From NCBI GenBank assembly GCA_034359265.1, contig CP136890.1, positions 95,257,501-95,321,500 on the forward strand: a stretch of 64,000 bases of DNA. The letters are read 5' to 3'. The notes below the pieces were generated by a model. It was not told the DNA's origin and did no database searches. It saw only the letters and a list, made by a program, of their open reading frames with translations. The DNA comes from Canna indica (taxonomy: Eukaryota > Streptophyta > Magnoliopsida > Zingiberales > Cannaceae). The position numbers and the translations under genes are program-made. Shown piece by piece: positions 21,315 through 33,900 of the stretch. Each line of letters starts with the position of its first letter. Within the stretch, counting starts at the first letter, position 1.

Positions 21315-23770
21315 AAAGGGTTATTATTAAATATATCTTTAATTTTAATAGTTTTCTATTATACATCCTAATTTTTAATTTTTCTAATAATATAATTCAT
21401 TTTTATTTTTTATTTTAATTTCACCGTTAATGAAATATCATGTTTGTCCTTTGAATTTGAATGCTAACACTCATTAACATTGTCATGTCAATATTCTTAA
21501 ACGAATAAAAAAAATTTAAAATTTCATAACATCAAAAGTTTTTAAATAAATTTTAATATATTATATCTAACATATTTCAACTTTTAAGAATTTTTTTATT
21601 TTCATCTAAAATGAATCTTGTACTCAGAAATTATTTCAATTATATTATATCATCAATTTGGCTATTAGAATTCTGAGTTGCATTGTCATGTAGATCAAAA
21701 TTTTAGTCAGCATCCCTAAAAATATATAAAAATAATAATATATCATGACACTAAATCTTTTGAATTTATGAATGATGCATTCGATATATAAGGAATGATG
21801 CAATTAAAAATAATATAGTCAGTTCTCGATGAGAGTGATCATGGTTCAACCTCCGAGCTACAACGATATACAAAGAGGTAGGATGAGTATTGATGATGTA
21901 GAGGGATATAATTTTTCATAATTTTTTTTAAAAATAAGAAGTTATTTTTTAAAAAGTTCGGTGAAATGATTTTATATTAGTTGTAAATGTGTTTAGGGAT
22001 ACCATATGGACTTTTGATCTATATCAACGGTGCTACACAATATTTTAATGATAGGGAAAATCATATTTTTGGTCCATACAATTTACTCGAATTTTGATTT
22101 TAGTCTTTATAATTTCAAAATTTTGATTTTAGTCATCACACTTTATTTTCGTTTAGGATTTGATCTTTGTCATTACATAAGGTCTAAACGGAGCTAACGT
22201 GGATCTGCAGGGACCAACTTTATAAACAATGAAGACTAAAACTAAATTTTTATAAATTATGGGAACTAAAATCAAAATTCAAGTAAACTATAGAGATCAA
22301 AATTATTATTTTTCTTAAAAAAAATCACAAGATATTTATAGATTTATTTATAAAATATTATAATATTTAAAATAAAATAAAATTGAGCACACATAATTTA
22401 CATTAATTTTGGTAGATTTAAACTGACGCCGTCAGTAGGCGTGAATTCCGTAGTGGTTGAAGAATTCGAAAACATGCTCTCCCGATATGCTCATCTATTC
22501 ACTTATCACCTCCTCACCTTCATTTTGATCCTAAGTTTAGCGCATTCAAAGCAGTTTAAATTAAATTTCGAACGTCAAAAAGTATTGATTTTCACTCTAA
22601 TAAATATCGATTTTCCATGAATATCTCTTAACAATGCCCACGAAGTCGTAGTAATAACCTTGTATTATGGTGTTGCCACTACAGCAAGTGCATGGAAAAT
22701 CGACATTTATTAGAGTGAAAATCAACACTTTTTGACCTTCGATATCTAATTTAAATCTACAGCAAGTGCATGAAAAACCGACATTTATTAGAGTGAAAAT
22801 CAACACTTTTTGATGTTCGAAATCTAATTTAAATTATTTTGAATGCGCCAAATTTAGGATCAAAATGGAGGTGAGAATATGATCAGTGAAGAGATGAGTA
22901 GATCGGGAGATCGGAAGATCAGGAGAGCAAGTTTTCGAATTCTGCAATCACTACGGAATTCACACTAAATTTGGGTAATTAATAGATAAAAACTGACGTC
23001 TAATGACGACGTTGATTTAAATTCATCTAAATTAACGTAAATTACTATAATGTGCTCAATTTTAATATTTTTAAATATTGTAATTATTTGTAAATAAATT
23101 TAAAAATATCTAGTAGTTTTTTATATTTTTTTAGAAAAATAATAATTTTTGTCCCTATAGTTTACTTGAATTTTAGTTTTAGTCCCCATAATTTATAAAA
23201 TTTTAATTTTAGTCTCCATAATTTACAAAGTTTGTCCCTGTAGCCAACATCTGTTATCCACGTTAGCTCCGTTTAGGTCTTATGTGACGGTAGGGATCAA
23301 ATCCTAAACGAAAATATAATGTGATGACTAAAATCAAAATTCGAGCAAACTGTGAGGACCAAAAGTATAATTTTTTCCTTTATGATAAAAATAATATTAG
23401 TTTGACGGTATTATATAATTGAGAAAAATTGAAAGTACGAAATCTATTTTGGTTGAAAAATAAAAAAGTTAGGATAAATTTAAGAAAATCCTTAAAAATT
23501 ATAATGTATTAGATATAATCTTTTAGATCTTATTAAAAACACATGTAATATTTTTAAAAAAAATTATTCATTTAGATATGTTGGCATGACATCATTGATT
23601 AACGTTAGTAGTCTCAAGTCAGCATCCAAATGATAAATTTAATACTACAGTGATAATGAGATATAATTAAAAAAAATTGAAAAATTGAGTATATATTAAT
23701 TATTATGAAAAATTAAAAGTTATGATAAATTGAAAAAATATATAAAATTGAGGATATATTTAGTAATTAA
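21315..23770. mobile_element. Older outer foldback element, interrupted by a younger foldback
   Basis: Diverged inverted arms of roughly 360 bases lie at about 21315-21680 and 23390-23770. TTATTAAATATATCTTTAAT at the left faces ATATATTTAGTAATTAACCT at the right, and GAATGCTAACACTC... GTCATGTCAATATT faces its diverged complement near 23585-23640. The interior is a 370-base unique part plus the complete element at 22054-23378, which sits directly against the right arm. No transposase remains. Confidence 0.6.
22054..23378. mobile_element. 1.3-kb foldback (MULE-like) element with near-complete palindromic structure
   Basis: Almost the whole element is an inverted repeat with arms of about 550-600 bases. 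GGGAAAATCATATTTTTGGTCC at the left faces GGACCAAAAGTATAATTTTTTCC at the right. Inner arms near 22440-22600 and 22800-22970 contain facing copies of GAATTCCGTAGTG and CTACTCATCT-like segments. The flanks TTAATGATA (22045-22053) and TTTATGATA (23379-23387) look like a 9-bp target duplication with one mismatch, typical of Mutator-like elements. The loop region holds a 75-base direct duplication starting CAGCAAGTGCATG at 22684 and 22759. It is non-coding and would form a long hairpin RNA if transcribed. Confidence 0.8.
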
Positions 23771-24466
23771 CCTAACACTTAAAAATAAACTATGATATAA
23801 AATTTCCACATAAAATTGTATCATATTCTCTTTTTATCAAAAGGCATAACAAATCTGCCCAATATTACTCAGTAAACTATGATAGAAAATTATGTGAGTT
23901 TAATATTTGGCTAATTATCTGGTCACCTGACCTGAGCTTTGTTGATCATGATCTATATGGTTCTAATCTACCTTGATTAATAAAAGTTTTACACTTGATT
24001 ATTTTGAATTTTATTTGTATTGTTTTATATATATTAAATTAAAGAAAAATCGATCTGTTCACTCTTTATGTGTATATTACATGCTCCTTTTTTGGATGAG
24101 ACTCAAATACTGGAAAATTCATTAAAAAAAAGAGTTGATTAATTTTAATTGTGGCTAATATCCATACAATAATATAAGGGTTTAAAATAGTTGAGGGATG
24201 CCGGTGGGGCCGGCATGCTTGCATGCATCAAGTTAAGGAGCCAACTGCATGCCTCTCAAGTTTAAACAATTTCTTCTGTTACGAGCAGTACGTAAGAAAA
24301 GTTTTATCTTGTTTGTCCTATTATATTTATTTATAAATAATTCAATCGAATTTGGTTTCATCTGCGCGCGCGCACACACGAGATAGAAAAAGATTTTTGG
24401 CATCATCGAAGTTATATCATTTTTGGACTTGTACGTTTAATAATAATAATAATAATAACAACAACA
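23771..24466. other. AT-rich intergenic DNA, no gene seen
   Basis: No exon, conserved frame or clear element was recognised. A CGCGCGCGCACACAC run lies near 24364 and an AAT-type microsatellite at 24438-24457. Confidence 0.6.
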
Positions 24467-25236
24467 GAAAAGTGCAAATTTAATCTTTTAAATTTTTTTG
24501 GACTTAATTTAATTTTATAAAATTTATTTAGATATTTTCAGTCCTATAAATTTGCTATGTAATATAGATTTGGTCATATTCGTGACGGTCCATCAACTCT
24601 CTGTCCATGTGGACTAACGGCGTTCATACACGTTGACAGATTTGGTCATATATATTTGCCCCGTAGCATAAATTTGATCTAATATATTTGCCTCATAGCA
24701 CAAATTTGATCATATCTGTGATGGTCCGTTAACTCTCCGTCTACGAAAAAATAAACGACATTATGTCCATGTTGACGGAGTTAATGGACCGTCATGAATA
24801 TGACCAAATCTATGTTACGGGGTTAACATGCCAACTTGTCTATATACCAGTCTGTCATATAGATTTGATCATATTCACGACGGTCTGTTAACTCTGTTAA
24901 CATGAACATAACATTATTTATAATTTTTTCATAGACGGAGAATTAACGGACCATCGCAGATATGACGATATCTGTGCTATAAGACAAACATATATGACCA
25001 AATATGTGCTACGGGGCAAATATATAGGAACAAAAATTTTGAAATAAAATTTATAGGATCAAATCTGTCAACATGTATGAATGACATTAGTCCATATTGA
25101 CGGAGAGTTAACGGACCGTCATGGATATGACCAAATCTATGTTATAAATCAAACTTATAAGATTAAAAATATCAAAATAAAATTTATAGTACCAAAGTTC
25201 AAAAAATTAAAAATTTATAAAATCAAATATAATTAT
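24467..25236. mobile_element. 770-bp foldback element flanked by AAT microsatellites
   Basis: The ends are inverted repeats (AATTTAATCTTTTAAATTTT at the left, its complement near 25205-25235). Inside, the motif GACGGTCCGTTAACTCTCCGTC and its inverse recur at about 24580, 24722, 24765-24795, 24880, 24935 and 25100, giving several alternative stems. It has an AAT-repeat tract immediately on each side (24438-24457 and 25240-25259). It has no protein-coding capacity. The superfamily is unclear. Confidence 0.65.
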
Positions 25237-25911
25237 CCAATAATAATAATAATAATAATTGTTTAGGTTGCAGCGTTGCAGCGTTGCTCCAATAAAGTAA
25301 CTTTACATATCACCATTACCCTACTCAATTAGGGTCATGCACTTTGGGTTGTTGTTGAAAGGGAGATGGGGACTAATCCCACCTTTTGATGCACCAATTG
25401 GCTATTTATGAGCGTAATTTCTAAATTCGATTAAAGCCCGTGGGTTTTGGCACACGTACGCACGCTTTCTTACACGTGGCGGGACATCGTTGGAACTCAC
25501 GTGTCTCACTTGGGTCATGGATGAGCTCATGCTGCCATTAATTCGGTGGTTGGGTTCGATGTGGAGTGTCGGGCAGGCAATTCCGAACCCGAATTGACCC
25601 ACAACTGTCACTCTTTAATTAATTAATGATTGATGATGTTGTCACGATGAAATCACAGTTAATTCATCCCCTTCTCATTCTCAATTATTTCTCATCATCA
25701 AATATCAATACAAATCAACAATTAATTCACGCATTAATAGGCTGTAAATTAATCTATATCTCCATATTTGCATGATTTGTGAGAGCGATCGAGATGGCAA
25801 GTGGATGCCAATATGAACGTGAATTGTTGTGTCGTGTGTCTTTACTAGTTGCAAGCTACTTTTATTGGGCGTCATGATTCGAGTATTTGAGCTGGCTTGC
25901 ATCACGATCAA

Positions 25912-26219
25912 GGGGAAAAGTGTTAAATTTATTTTTAAAATATTAAAAAATATATAAATTTACTTTTTAATTATATTTTTAATCAAAATTTATGATCGAC
26001 GTTACGTAATTGAATCATTTTTGTCATTTTTCTTAATGAAAGTTCATGTTAACAAACGAAAGCTAATGAGGCAAGTGAAGCTCGGTCACATAAGATGTCA
26101 TGATAGAAAATGACACGTATTAATTATGTACCGACAAAGGCAATTTTAACGCATAATATATTTTAGGACAAATTTGCATATTTTTTAATATTTTAGGGGC
26201 AAATTTGATTATTTTTCCT
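25912..26219. mobile_element. 308-bp MITE-like inverted repeat
   Basis: The left end GGAAAAGTGTTAAATTTATT with TAAAATATTAAAAAATAT is mirrored by the right end, which reads AATATTTTAGGGGCAAATTT then ATTATTTTTCC. Arms are about 60 bases with a few mismatches. No convincing target duplication was found. Confidence 0.5.
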
Positions 26220-29200
26220 TGAATAAAATCTATATGGTGCCAATCCAACGTGTTTTATGTCAATTGCACGTTTTCCGCAAGTTTGGCTTCTACATTAGAA
26301 TTTAAACACATATTTTAGTGATTTTTTTGAGAAATATAAATTTTAAAAATGAAACAAAGATAATATTATATATATGCTTGCGTTTGTAAATCATGATGTT
26401 GTTGCCATATTTAGCTAACATCTTGGCTCTTGATATCATTTGCTATTTATTTTGCTTTTTTTTTTTATTAATTTTTTTTTTAATGTGTTTATTACAAGAT
26501 TCATAATACTTTTTATTTTTTTAGTTTGTAGTTTCTCATAATTATTATTGCAGGCTTTGTTGTTGGACGATAATGCCTCTCAGAATCTCGTAAGGATGTG
26601 TTCAAAATAGGTCGAAACTAGTTTTGGAGATGCCGAGTTCATAATTGATGAATCTCTCGTAATAAATAAGAACATAAGTGTCATTATATAATCAAGTGGA
26701 GCTCCCAGGTTAAGTAGCATCTGGTTTAACTTGAATTTGATTCATGAATGTGAACACTTTTGGATTTTATTCGGATAAGCCCAAAGTGCTAGTTCAGTCC
26801 AAATACTATATTTAATTTTCATATGTTTGATAAGTTGGATGAGATCTAGTTTAAGTTCATTGGACGAAAAGTGAATTGGGTTGCTCGACTATAATGTATT
26901 TGCTCAAATTTAAATTTATTGTTGTATAAAAATACGACATTTATTTTTTTCTTCTAATGATTTAACAATGAATTCAATGAATTTAGTGTTATCGAATATG
27001 CTGTTAAATTATTTTTAAAAAACTCAAATGAATAGCTCAAAGTAATATAATATTATTTTTTAATTTAAATGGACGCGCTACAACATTAGCCGCATGAAAA
27101 AATTAACATAACATTAATCACGACCTAAAACTATTACTAATCATATGCTACGAGTATTGATAATATTTAAAGTTGAACTAAAATCACAAAGTTCTGATAA
27201 ATGACGAATTATTTTATATAATTAACAATAGCATGTAAGTATATGATAAGGATGTAGCAAATCCGATTTGCGAGTCCGAATCCGACAACAGACTTAAATT
27301 GTTTAAATTGCCCCCCACGCGAAAGCAATGAGCTGAGAAAGCCGAAACGACTGAAATGATGAATTAGTTGACGAAGACTGACTTGATTAGTGCCACGCTA
27401 ATTGTTCTCTTACGTCACGGCAATTCATTCCCAACAAGTTATTCCCTATTAATTCAAAAATAGACTAATTTAAGACTTGAAGTGAAGTAAGGTGGTGGGA
27501 TGGGATATAAAGACAATAAGCCAGTCTTCTATTTTTTATTTTTTTAAGGGCCCCTAACTAGACTAATTAAAAGCTTCTCCTTTGAACCAATGTCTCAATT
27601 AGGGGTAATTAAGAAATGATGTCCTTTAGATTAAAATAGTGGACAACCTCAAGACCACGCAAAGAATTCGATTCAAATCAACGTTTCTGCATGCTACTCG
27701 TTCTCCGTGTGTGCGCCATGTTTCTCAAACCCTATAATCTAGGCTTGATTTCAATCTGAAGCCAATTAGATTTGGCTTGATTTTGGGTATTATGAGTCCA
27801 AGAGATATATTAAAAGTTTTGAAGCCTCATGATTGGAAAAGAAAAAGAGAGAGCTCAAATTCAGGAAAGGATGGCCCTTGTTCCATTTTTGAAATGGTAG
27901 TTAGTTTGATTTTTCGATTTCTTATTCTCTTGATCCAAACTCGAATGTGAATATACCAGACGTATTCGCGAGCTCACCTAACGATGATTTTCGTAGGTAA
28001 GGTGAATTAGGACTAGAACGTAATTGAACTGCCATAAACCGCTTAGAAATTGAGCACTACTCGTCTAACTAGCCGTCGAAAGCAGAAACTCCAAGCTACT
28101 TCAGAACTACTCGTTGTTGTACCCAAAAAGAGTGTCTTTTTACGAATCCCCGAGAGACGGTACATAGCCGAATTATTCGAAAGCTCTCTCGACGCCCTCT
28201 AAAAAGTTATATGTTGCATATGGCTTGGGATTGGACCCACTGATGAGATTTAAATTAAGACTGATTTTGTTACAATACTTAAAAGTATTTTGCAATGCTC
28301 CTGACCTCTCCATATATATGTGGTTTAGATTTTTTTTGAAATGATTTTTCACATATATTTTATAATAATATATCTATTACAGAGAAAATGATAGAAATAT
28401 TGTTGGTTCCTCCGCCAGCCAATTTTAGTAACTTTGCCCAATACCAATGAAAACTATATATAATCCTCAATCATTAGTAGGACAAATTGCTCCCGACAAA
28501 GCAGGACAACTTTCTATACATTACTCATTAGCAAAAAAAATTTGAAGTTCAAACCAATCCTTAAATTGGTTAAGTTATTGGCTCCTCGATCTGATATTTC
28601 ATATTTGGAATAATTTTAAAAAAACCAGAAAAAAATGATTCAACAAAGCTTGAATATCAAAGACTATTTGGTCGGGTCTTGAAAGAAAAATTAGGGCAAA
28701 ATTCGAACCAAATTCACATTACTCATAAGTGATGATGAGGTCTAATCTGGCAGTCGTGATAAAGAAGAAGATCACCGTCAGGTGGTTTCCACCAAACCAT
28801 CATGGGACCCACAAAATTGGTCCACAACTTTTTTGGGTTGCCTTCCACCCAAAGAGCTGTGTCCCACTGCAGACGACCACACTGCTCAAAAGCATGGAGG
28901 AAGAAGGCTAGACCGTATGTGACAACAAACAGGGCATCATAATGAAACGATAGATAATGTATATTATATTTGCTTTCTTTGGTTACGTCCTACGAGCCGA
29001 TGAATTCGGGAAGATATTGGAGAATTCATCCACAGGCCGAATGTTTCCTTCTCCTTTCGCTTTCTCTTGTAGGGTCAAGTCCATGGAAAGTTGAGCCGGA
29101 TACCTCAATCCCATTGATAATAAACGGGAGGATAAGGCATCATGGCCATATATTAGAAGGAGATAGGGTTGCCAAGTGAACCATGCTACAATTTTGTGGT

Positions 29201-30960
29201 ACGGATGGTACACCTGATTCCACTATGAATCTCTTTAGTGTTTGTGTGTGAGAGATATACATAAATTTGTATTCCTGAAGCCCTTCAGTGCAGCATTTAT
29301 AATGTCTTGCTGCCTCGTGCATTCAATTAACAATTTTAAAAAATAATAGCAAAATGACAAAGTATATTTATATCCGACAATCCTACAAAGTAGAAACTAT
29401 ATTATCGAAATATAACAATACTTAAAGCTAAACATTATTTATATGGACTTATATTTAGCAATTAACATTTATTAATCATCAGTAGCAAGATCGGATAGTG
29501 CATGCCAATTTTTCGCCACAATATAGAAGAGTTGGATGTAGTGGAATCAAGTTGGGTTGCTTGCATTATGGTAATAGAAATCCATGGAAGTGTCCCTTTT
29601 CTTAGGTGCAGCCAGTGAATAGTGCATTTGCAGGTGCCATGATTATTTTCGCAATACACTGTACATCCACAATAGATGGATGATACACTCTAAATAATAA
29701 TGAGAATGATCTTCTTTTTTTCCATACAAGCTACAAGGATAATCCAGTACATGAGGCTCGGAGAACTCTATAAATCAGAAAGAAATGATATCATCACTCT
29801 TTTGGATTAACATGAATCGCAAGAAGATTAGTATATTAAATGCCAAATACTTTGACTATGCATTTACTAGATAAGCTTTTAAACCCCATAATTTCTACCT
29901 CTGGACCTGGTGATGATGGAAGCGCCAGTAGAAATCATCTTGGCAGACCCCTAACATCCAAAGTTTAAGACCACTTTAATTAGAAGCACATAGTGTTTTG
30001 GTTATACGTTGTCTCACAAAGTCATGGTCATTCAGTAAATGCAATGATGATGGTGGAATCAGGCCAAACATCATTCCGTAAAGCTTAAATAAAATATAGT
30101 AGAACAAGGGAGGTGCTACAAGTCTCCTATACCATCTTGACAAGAAGAGAGGATAATAATATACAGTGGGATGGTGCCTGTCTCCCTCAAAAAAGCAAAA
30201 ACTTTATTCATTAAGGATTTGGTAAAATTATGATTCAACTTTGAATGACCTATCATTGGTAGTGCCTGATGAATGATGATACTAATATTATAGCCTACTT
30301 AGTGGATAAGACCAGTTGACAACATAGAAGCCTGGACTCTAGAGCTATACATAGAAACCATATTTTGTTCCAGAAGTTCCAATTAGATGCAGTCAAAGAT
30401 GGTCCTACAAGAAGCAGAGCCAATTCGAAAGACAGTTGCCGTGAGTAGAAATGAAGGTTGTAACAGTGTGTAGCATTGTTCAGCAGCTTAATTGCTTCCA
30501 TTCATGAAATTTATTATGGGTTGCAGTCTGGATAGACTAGGTACACTATGATTTTGCTACCTACGTATGCTGCCTGGAGAAATTCCGGGTATGCTGTCCT
30601 TATCTATTACATATCCAACCATAGCGAGGATCTAATAGTAATATAATGTTAAAGCAGCAGGACAGAGATACCTTCTGCAAATAAAATCATAGTACAAAAA
30701 AACGCAGTTGCAAAAAAAAAGGAAACAGCCCAAGCCCTCACTCGTTGTGACTTGTGCTGTTACCTTCTGCAACAAGCATGCACAAAATTGCTTTGCGATC
30801 AATATAAGAGATCCAGATGAATATGGATATCTGAAAAGCAAGAATTGTTCTAGCAAAAACTTAGTATTGTTAGACATTGACATTAAAAGGACAAAAAAGA
30901 GGTGATTTTACTAACTACCTAGGCAACGGCATACACGGAACCGAAAAGAACAGCTGAAGC
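26220..30960. other. Long intergenic region, no gene recognised
   Basis: Mostly AT-rich spacer. Short open frames at 28729-28911, 28970-29179 and 30295-30501 show no domain or splice-linked partner. Moderate-composition DNA at 28700-29300 and 29900-30600 could be decayed element or transcript sequence. The last 300 bases are the 3' UTR of the SmE gene on the - strand. Confidence 0.55.
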
Positions 30961-30970
30961 ACGGCCATTA

Positions 30971-33900
30971 TCATTTTCCCCTGAAAAGTGAAATGCAAAA
31001 AATCAAAACTCAAGCTAACTAAGGAACAATTTAAAGATGCAGGGCAAAATGTTAAAACCTGATTTTAGAAAATATTTTAATATTTTAGAAAACATAATTA
31101 ATTTTTTGTTACGCAGATTAAGCAGGATCTATGAACTCTTACATCTATCTCCTGGTAGCTATCGAAATATTTGATGTATTGTTTGCTTGCAAATAGTTTA
31201 ATAATATGAAAGATTTACATTGATCAATGTTTTAAAAAGTGCATGCAAGCTATATGCAGGTTGGGTCACTATAGGTGGCACACACATTATGTGGGTACAT
31301 ATGTGGCTTATATTTTAAAATATTATATTAGTAAAAATATAATATAAATAGTTGTAATGAACATAATATGCACATTTCAAGAGATAAAACCTATTATATG
31401 GTGATTAAATGATCATTTATGATGATATAATTGTAGAAAGATTTGATTGTCTTGTAAAGGAGGCTTATCTAATAAAATTAAAAAAAATTGATATGTAACA
31501 AACAATTGCAAAGTGCAAACATTTTCACTAATTAAGTTATAGTATATGCAGTGATATGCATTTGCATGTGGTTCTACTGCATATTTGCACTGCATATGCA
31601 TTATGTGATGCAGGGGCGGAGCCACACTAGGGCCAATGAGGGCATTGGCCCCCCTAATTTTTTTCCAAAAAAAATAAATATTAAATATAATTTGGTATTT
31701 AAAAAAAAAAATGATTAAGTTGCATATATATTATCAAAGTTCAAATACTTTAACTAATCTATTCATAGCTTAGTGGTTAGTGCTTGTTTATATTACTTAT
31801 AGGTCTTGGGTTCAAATCTCAATACCAATTTTTTATGTGCATTATTTACTTTTTTTCGTAATGGCTTAATATAAGATATTTTTTTATATTAAAAAACTTC
31901 AAATTCTTCTCTATTTATTTTCAACTTAAGTTCAAAACTTTCTCCATTAATTTTTATAGTAAGTCCAAATTTTCACCATTATTTTTTTACCTCTAAAGCT
32001 CTCGTGTTGATTTCATTCCTAATACATCTTTGTATGCTATCATCTATACTCATATTATTAAGTTGTACGAACTTTAGATAAGTTATTTAACATATGCTAG
32101 ATCTCGAGCCGAGCTTAGTCGAGCTTGTCCACGAGCTCAATCGATAGAATTCAAGCTCACCTGAGCTCGATCTCGAGCCAAGCTTAATCGAGCTCGAGTT
32201 CAATATTTCTTAAACAAGCCAAGCTCGAGCTCAGGCAAGCTCGGCTCTGCTCGACTAGGCTCAGTTACACCCCTATAAAAGAATTTTATTTTAAGAGTGC
32301 AATAACACAATTATTTTTATTTTGAAGAATTTAGTAATATTTTCAAAAGATGGACATAGATAAAATTTTTTTACTAGTTATAAGTTGTGATTTTAATTAA
32401 AAATTTAAAATTGAACGGTTAAAAGTATATATATTAGTCTTTTTATGTTTTAGGGTAAATTACACTGACCTCTCCTGAGGTTTAGTGAAATTACACTGAC
32501 CTCCCATCTATTTGTAATTTTATCTTATAACCCCCTGAGTTTTGTAAAAGATTACACAAACCTCTCCTATTACGAAATAAGATTACAAAAACCTCTCCTG
32601 AGTTTTGTAAAATATTACACAACCCTCCCCTAAAATAATTACTCAAAGATTACTCAGGGGAGGTGATTATAACCTGGACAAATAGAGAGGGGTCAGTGTA
32701 ATTTCACTAAACCTCAAGGGAGGTCAGTGTAATTTACCCTATATTTTAAATTGGGCCCCCTCATTTAAAGTTCTACGTCCACCACTGATGTGATGCATAT
32801 GCATTTGCGGCCGACCGAATGACACTTGCCCTCCTCCCCAGTACTGTGTCGTGTAAGGGTTCAAACTTCAAAACTAATTTTTCAAGTTTTCATATACGGA
32901 TGATGCACCCTCCTTTCTGTTCAGCCCTTCCATCAACAGGGCTATAGAGGTGATCAATCCTCTCCAATCTGGATTCCCTTTCCAAAATTTACCCAATTGC
33001 AAACTCTCTAGTTAAACCCATATCTTTAATCAAATGATAACCTTCACACAAAAAATCCTCTAAATTATTAAATATTTAAATTATTTGATTTTGTGGATCG
33101 TATTATGTGTAACATAAAAGATAATTGGTTTAGGGAGATAATGTGGGTTCATACTTCGTAGTCCTTAATTGGTTTAGTAGAAACCGATTATAGTGAACAT
33201 TACCTTAATTCCGAAAATTATAATATTTTGTAAAATCAGGTTAAACCACAAGATTTTTTGTTCTACTTACGCATTCATCATCAACGTTATGTTGTCTCCT
33301 TTCAGCAAAATTCTCCCTGAAAATTCAATTATAGGTTTCAGGTTTATTGTAAAGGGAAAAATATAAAAGATGAAAGTAATGCTCAATTAAGTAAACATGA
33401 CTTACCCAATGTCTTTTTGGTTTTCTTTTTGACATTCAGTTCCTCAGCTTCTTCAAGAACTAAGTTCATGTACTCATCAAAACCCTACTTACAAGTCATG
33501 AAACAAGTTAGAGTGCTTTTCTGTAGCTTTATAAAAAATAGGTTTTCATAATATGTATTAATTTTTAACATGTTTTTTTCTCAATTTAAAAGAACTATAT
33601 GTGTTAAAATCTTACCACCATACATTGGTTATAACTTAGAAGTAAAACCAAGAAAGTATATCACCCACAGTCCTATATTTTCATAGAACTATCAAAAAGT
33701 TATGAATCTCATAAATACCCCATGCAAGCTACACATCTAAGTATACGTATAAAATTTTGCTAATAGCCTTGTACAACATAATTAATATTACCATGAGGAC
33801 TGGTCCCAATTTGCTCCATATACAACTAGAATTAATACAAGATGTCGCACAAAAAGTGCTATACAATTATGGGATGCTAAAATGTTACTAATAAAGTTAG

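Larger units (their letters stand above)
31611..32787. mobile_element. Non-autonomous hAT-like element in SmE intron 5
   Basis: The left end CAGGGGCGGAGCCAC and right end GTCCACCACTG are imperfect terminal inverted repeats. The flanks carry an exact 8-bp target duplication, ATGTGATG (31603-31610 and 32788-32795). CAGGGGCGGA-type ends plus 8-bp duplications are hAT hallmarks. No transposase frame exists. The element has itself been invaded: a tRNA-like segment at 31766-31820, a CTCGAGC-rich tract at 32097-32277 and a complete MITE at 32453-32739. Confidence 0.85.
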
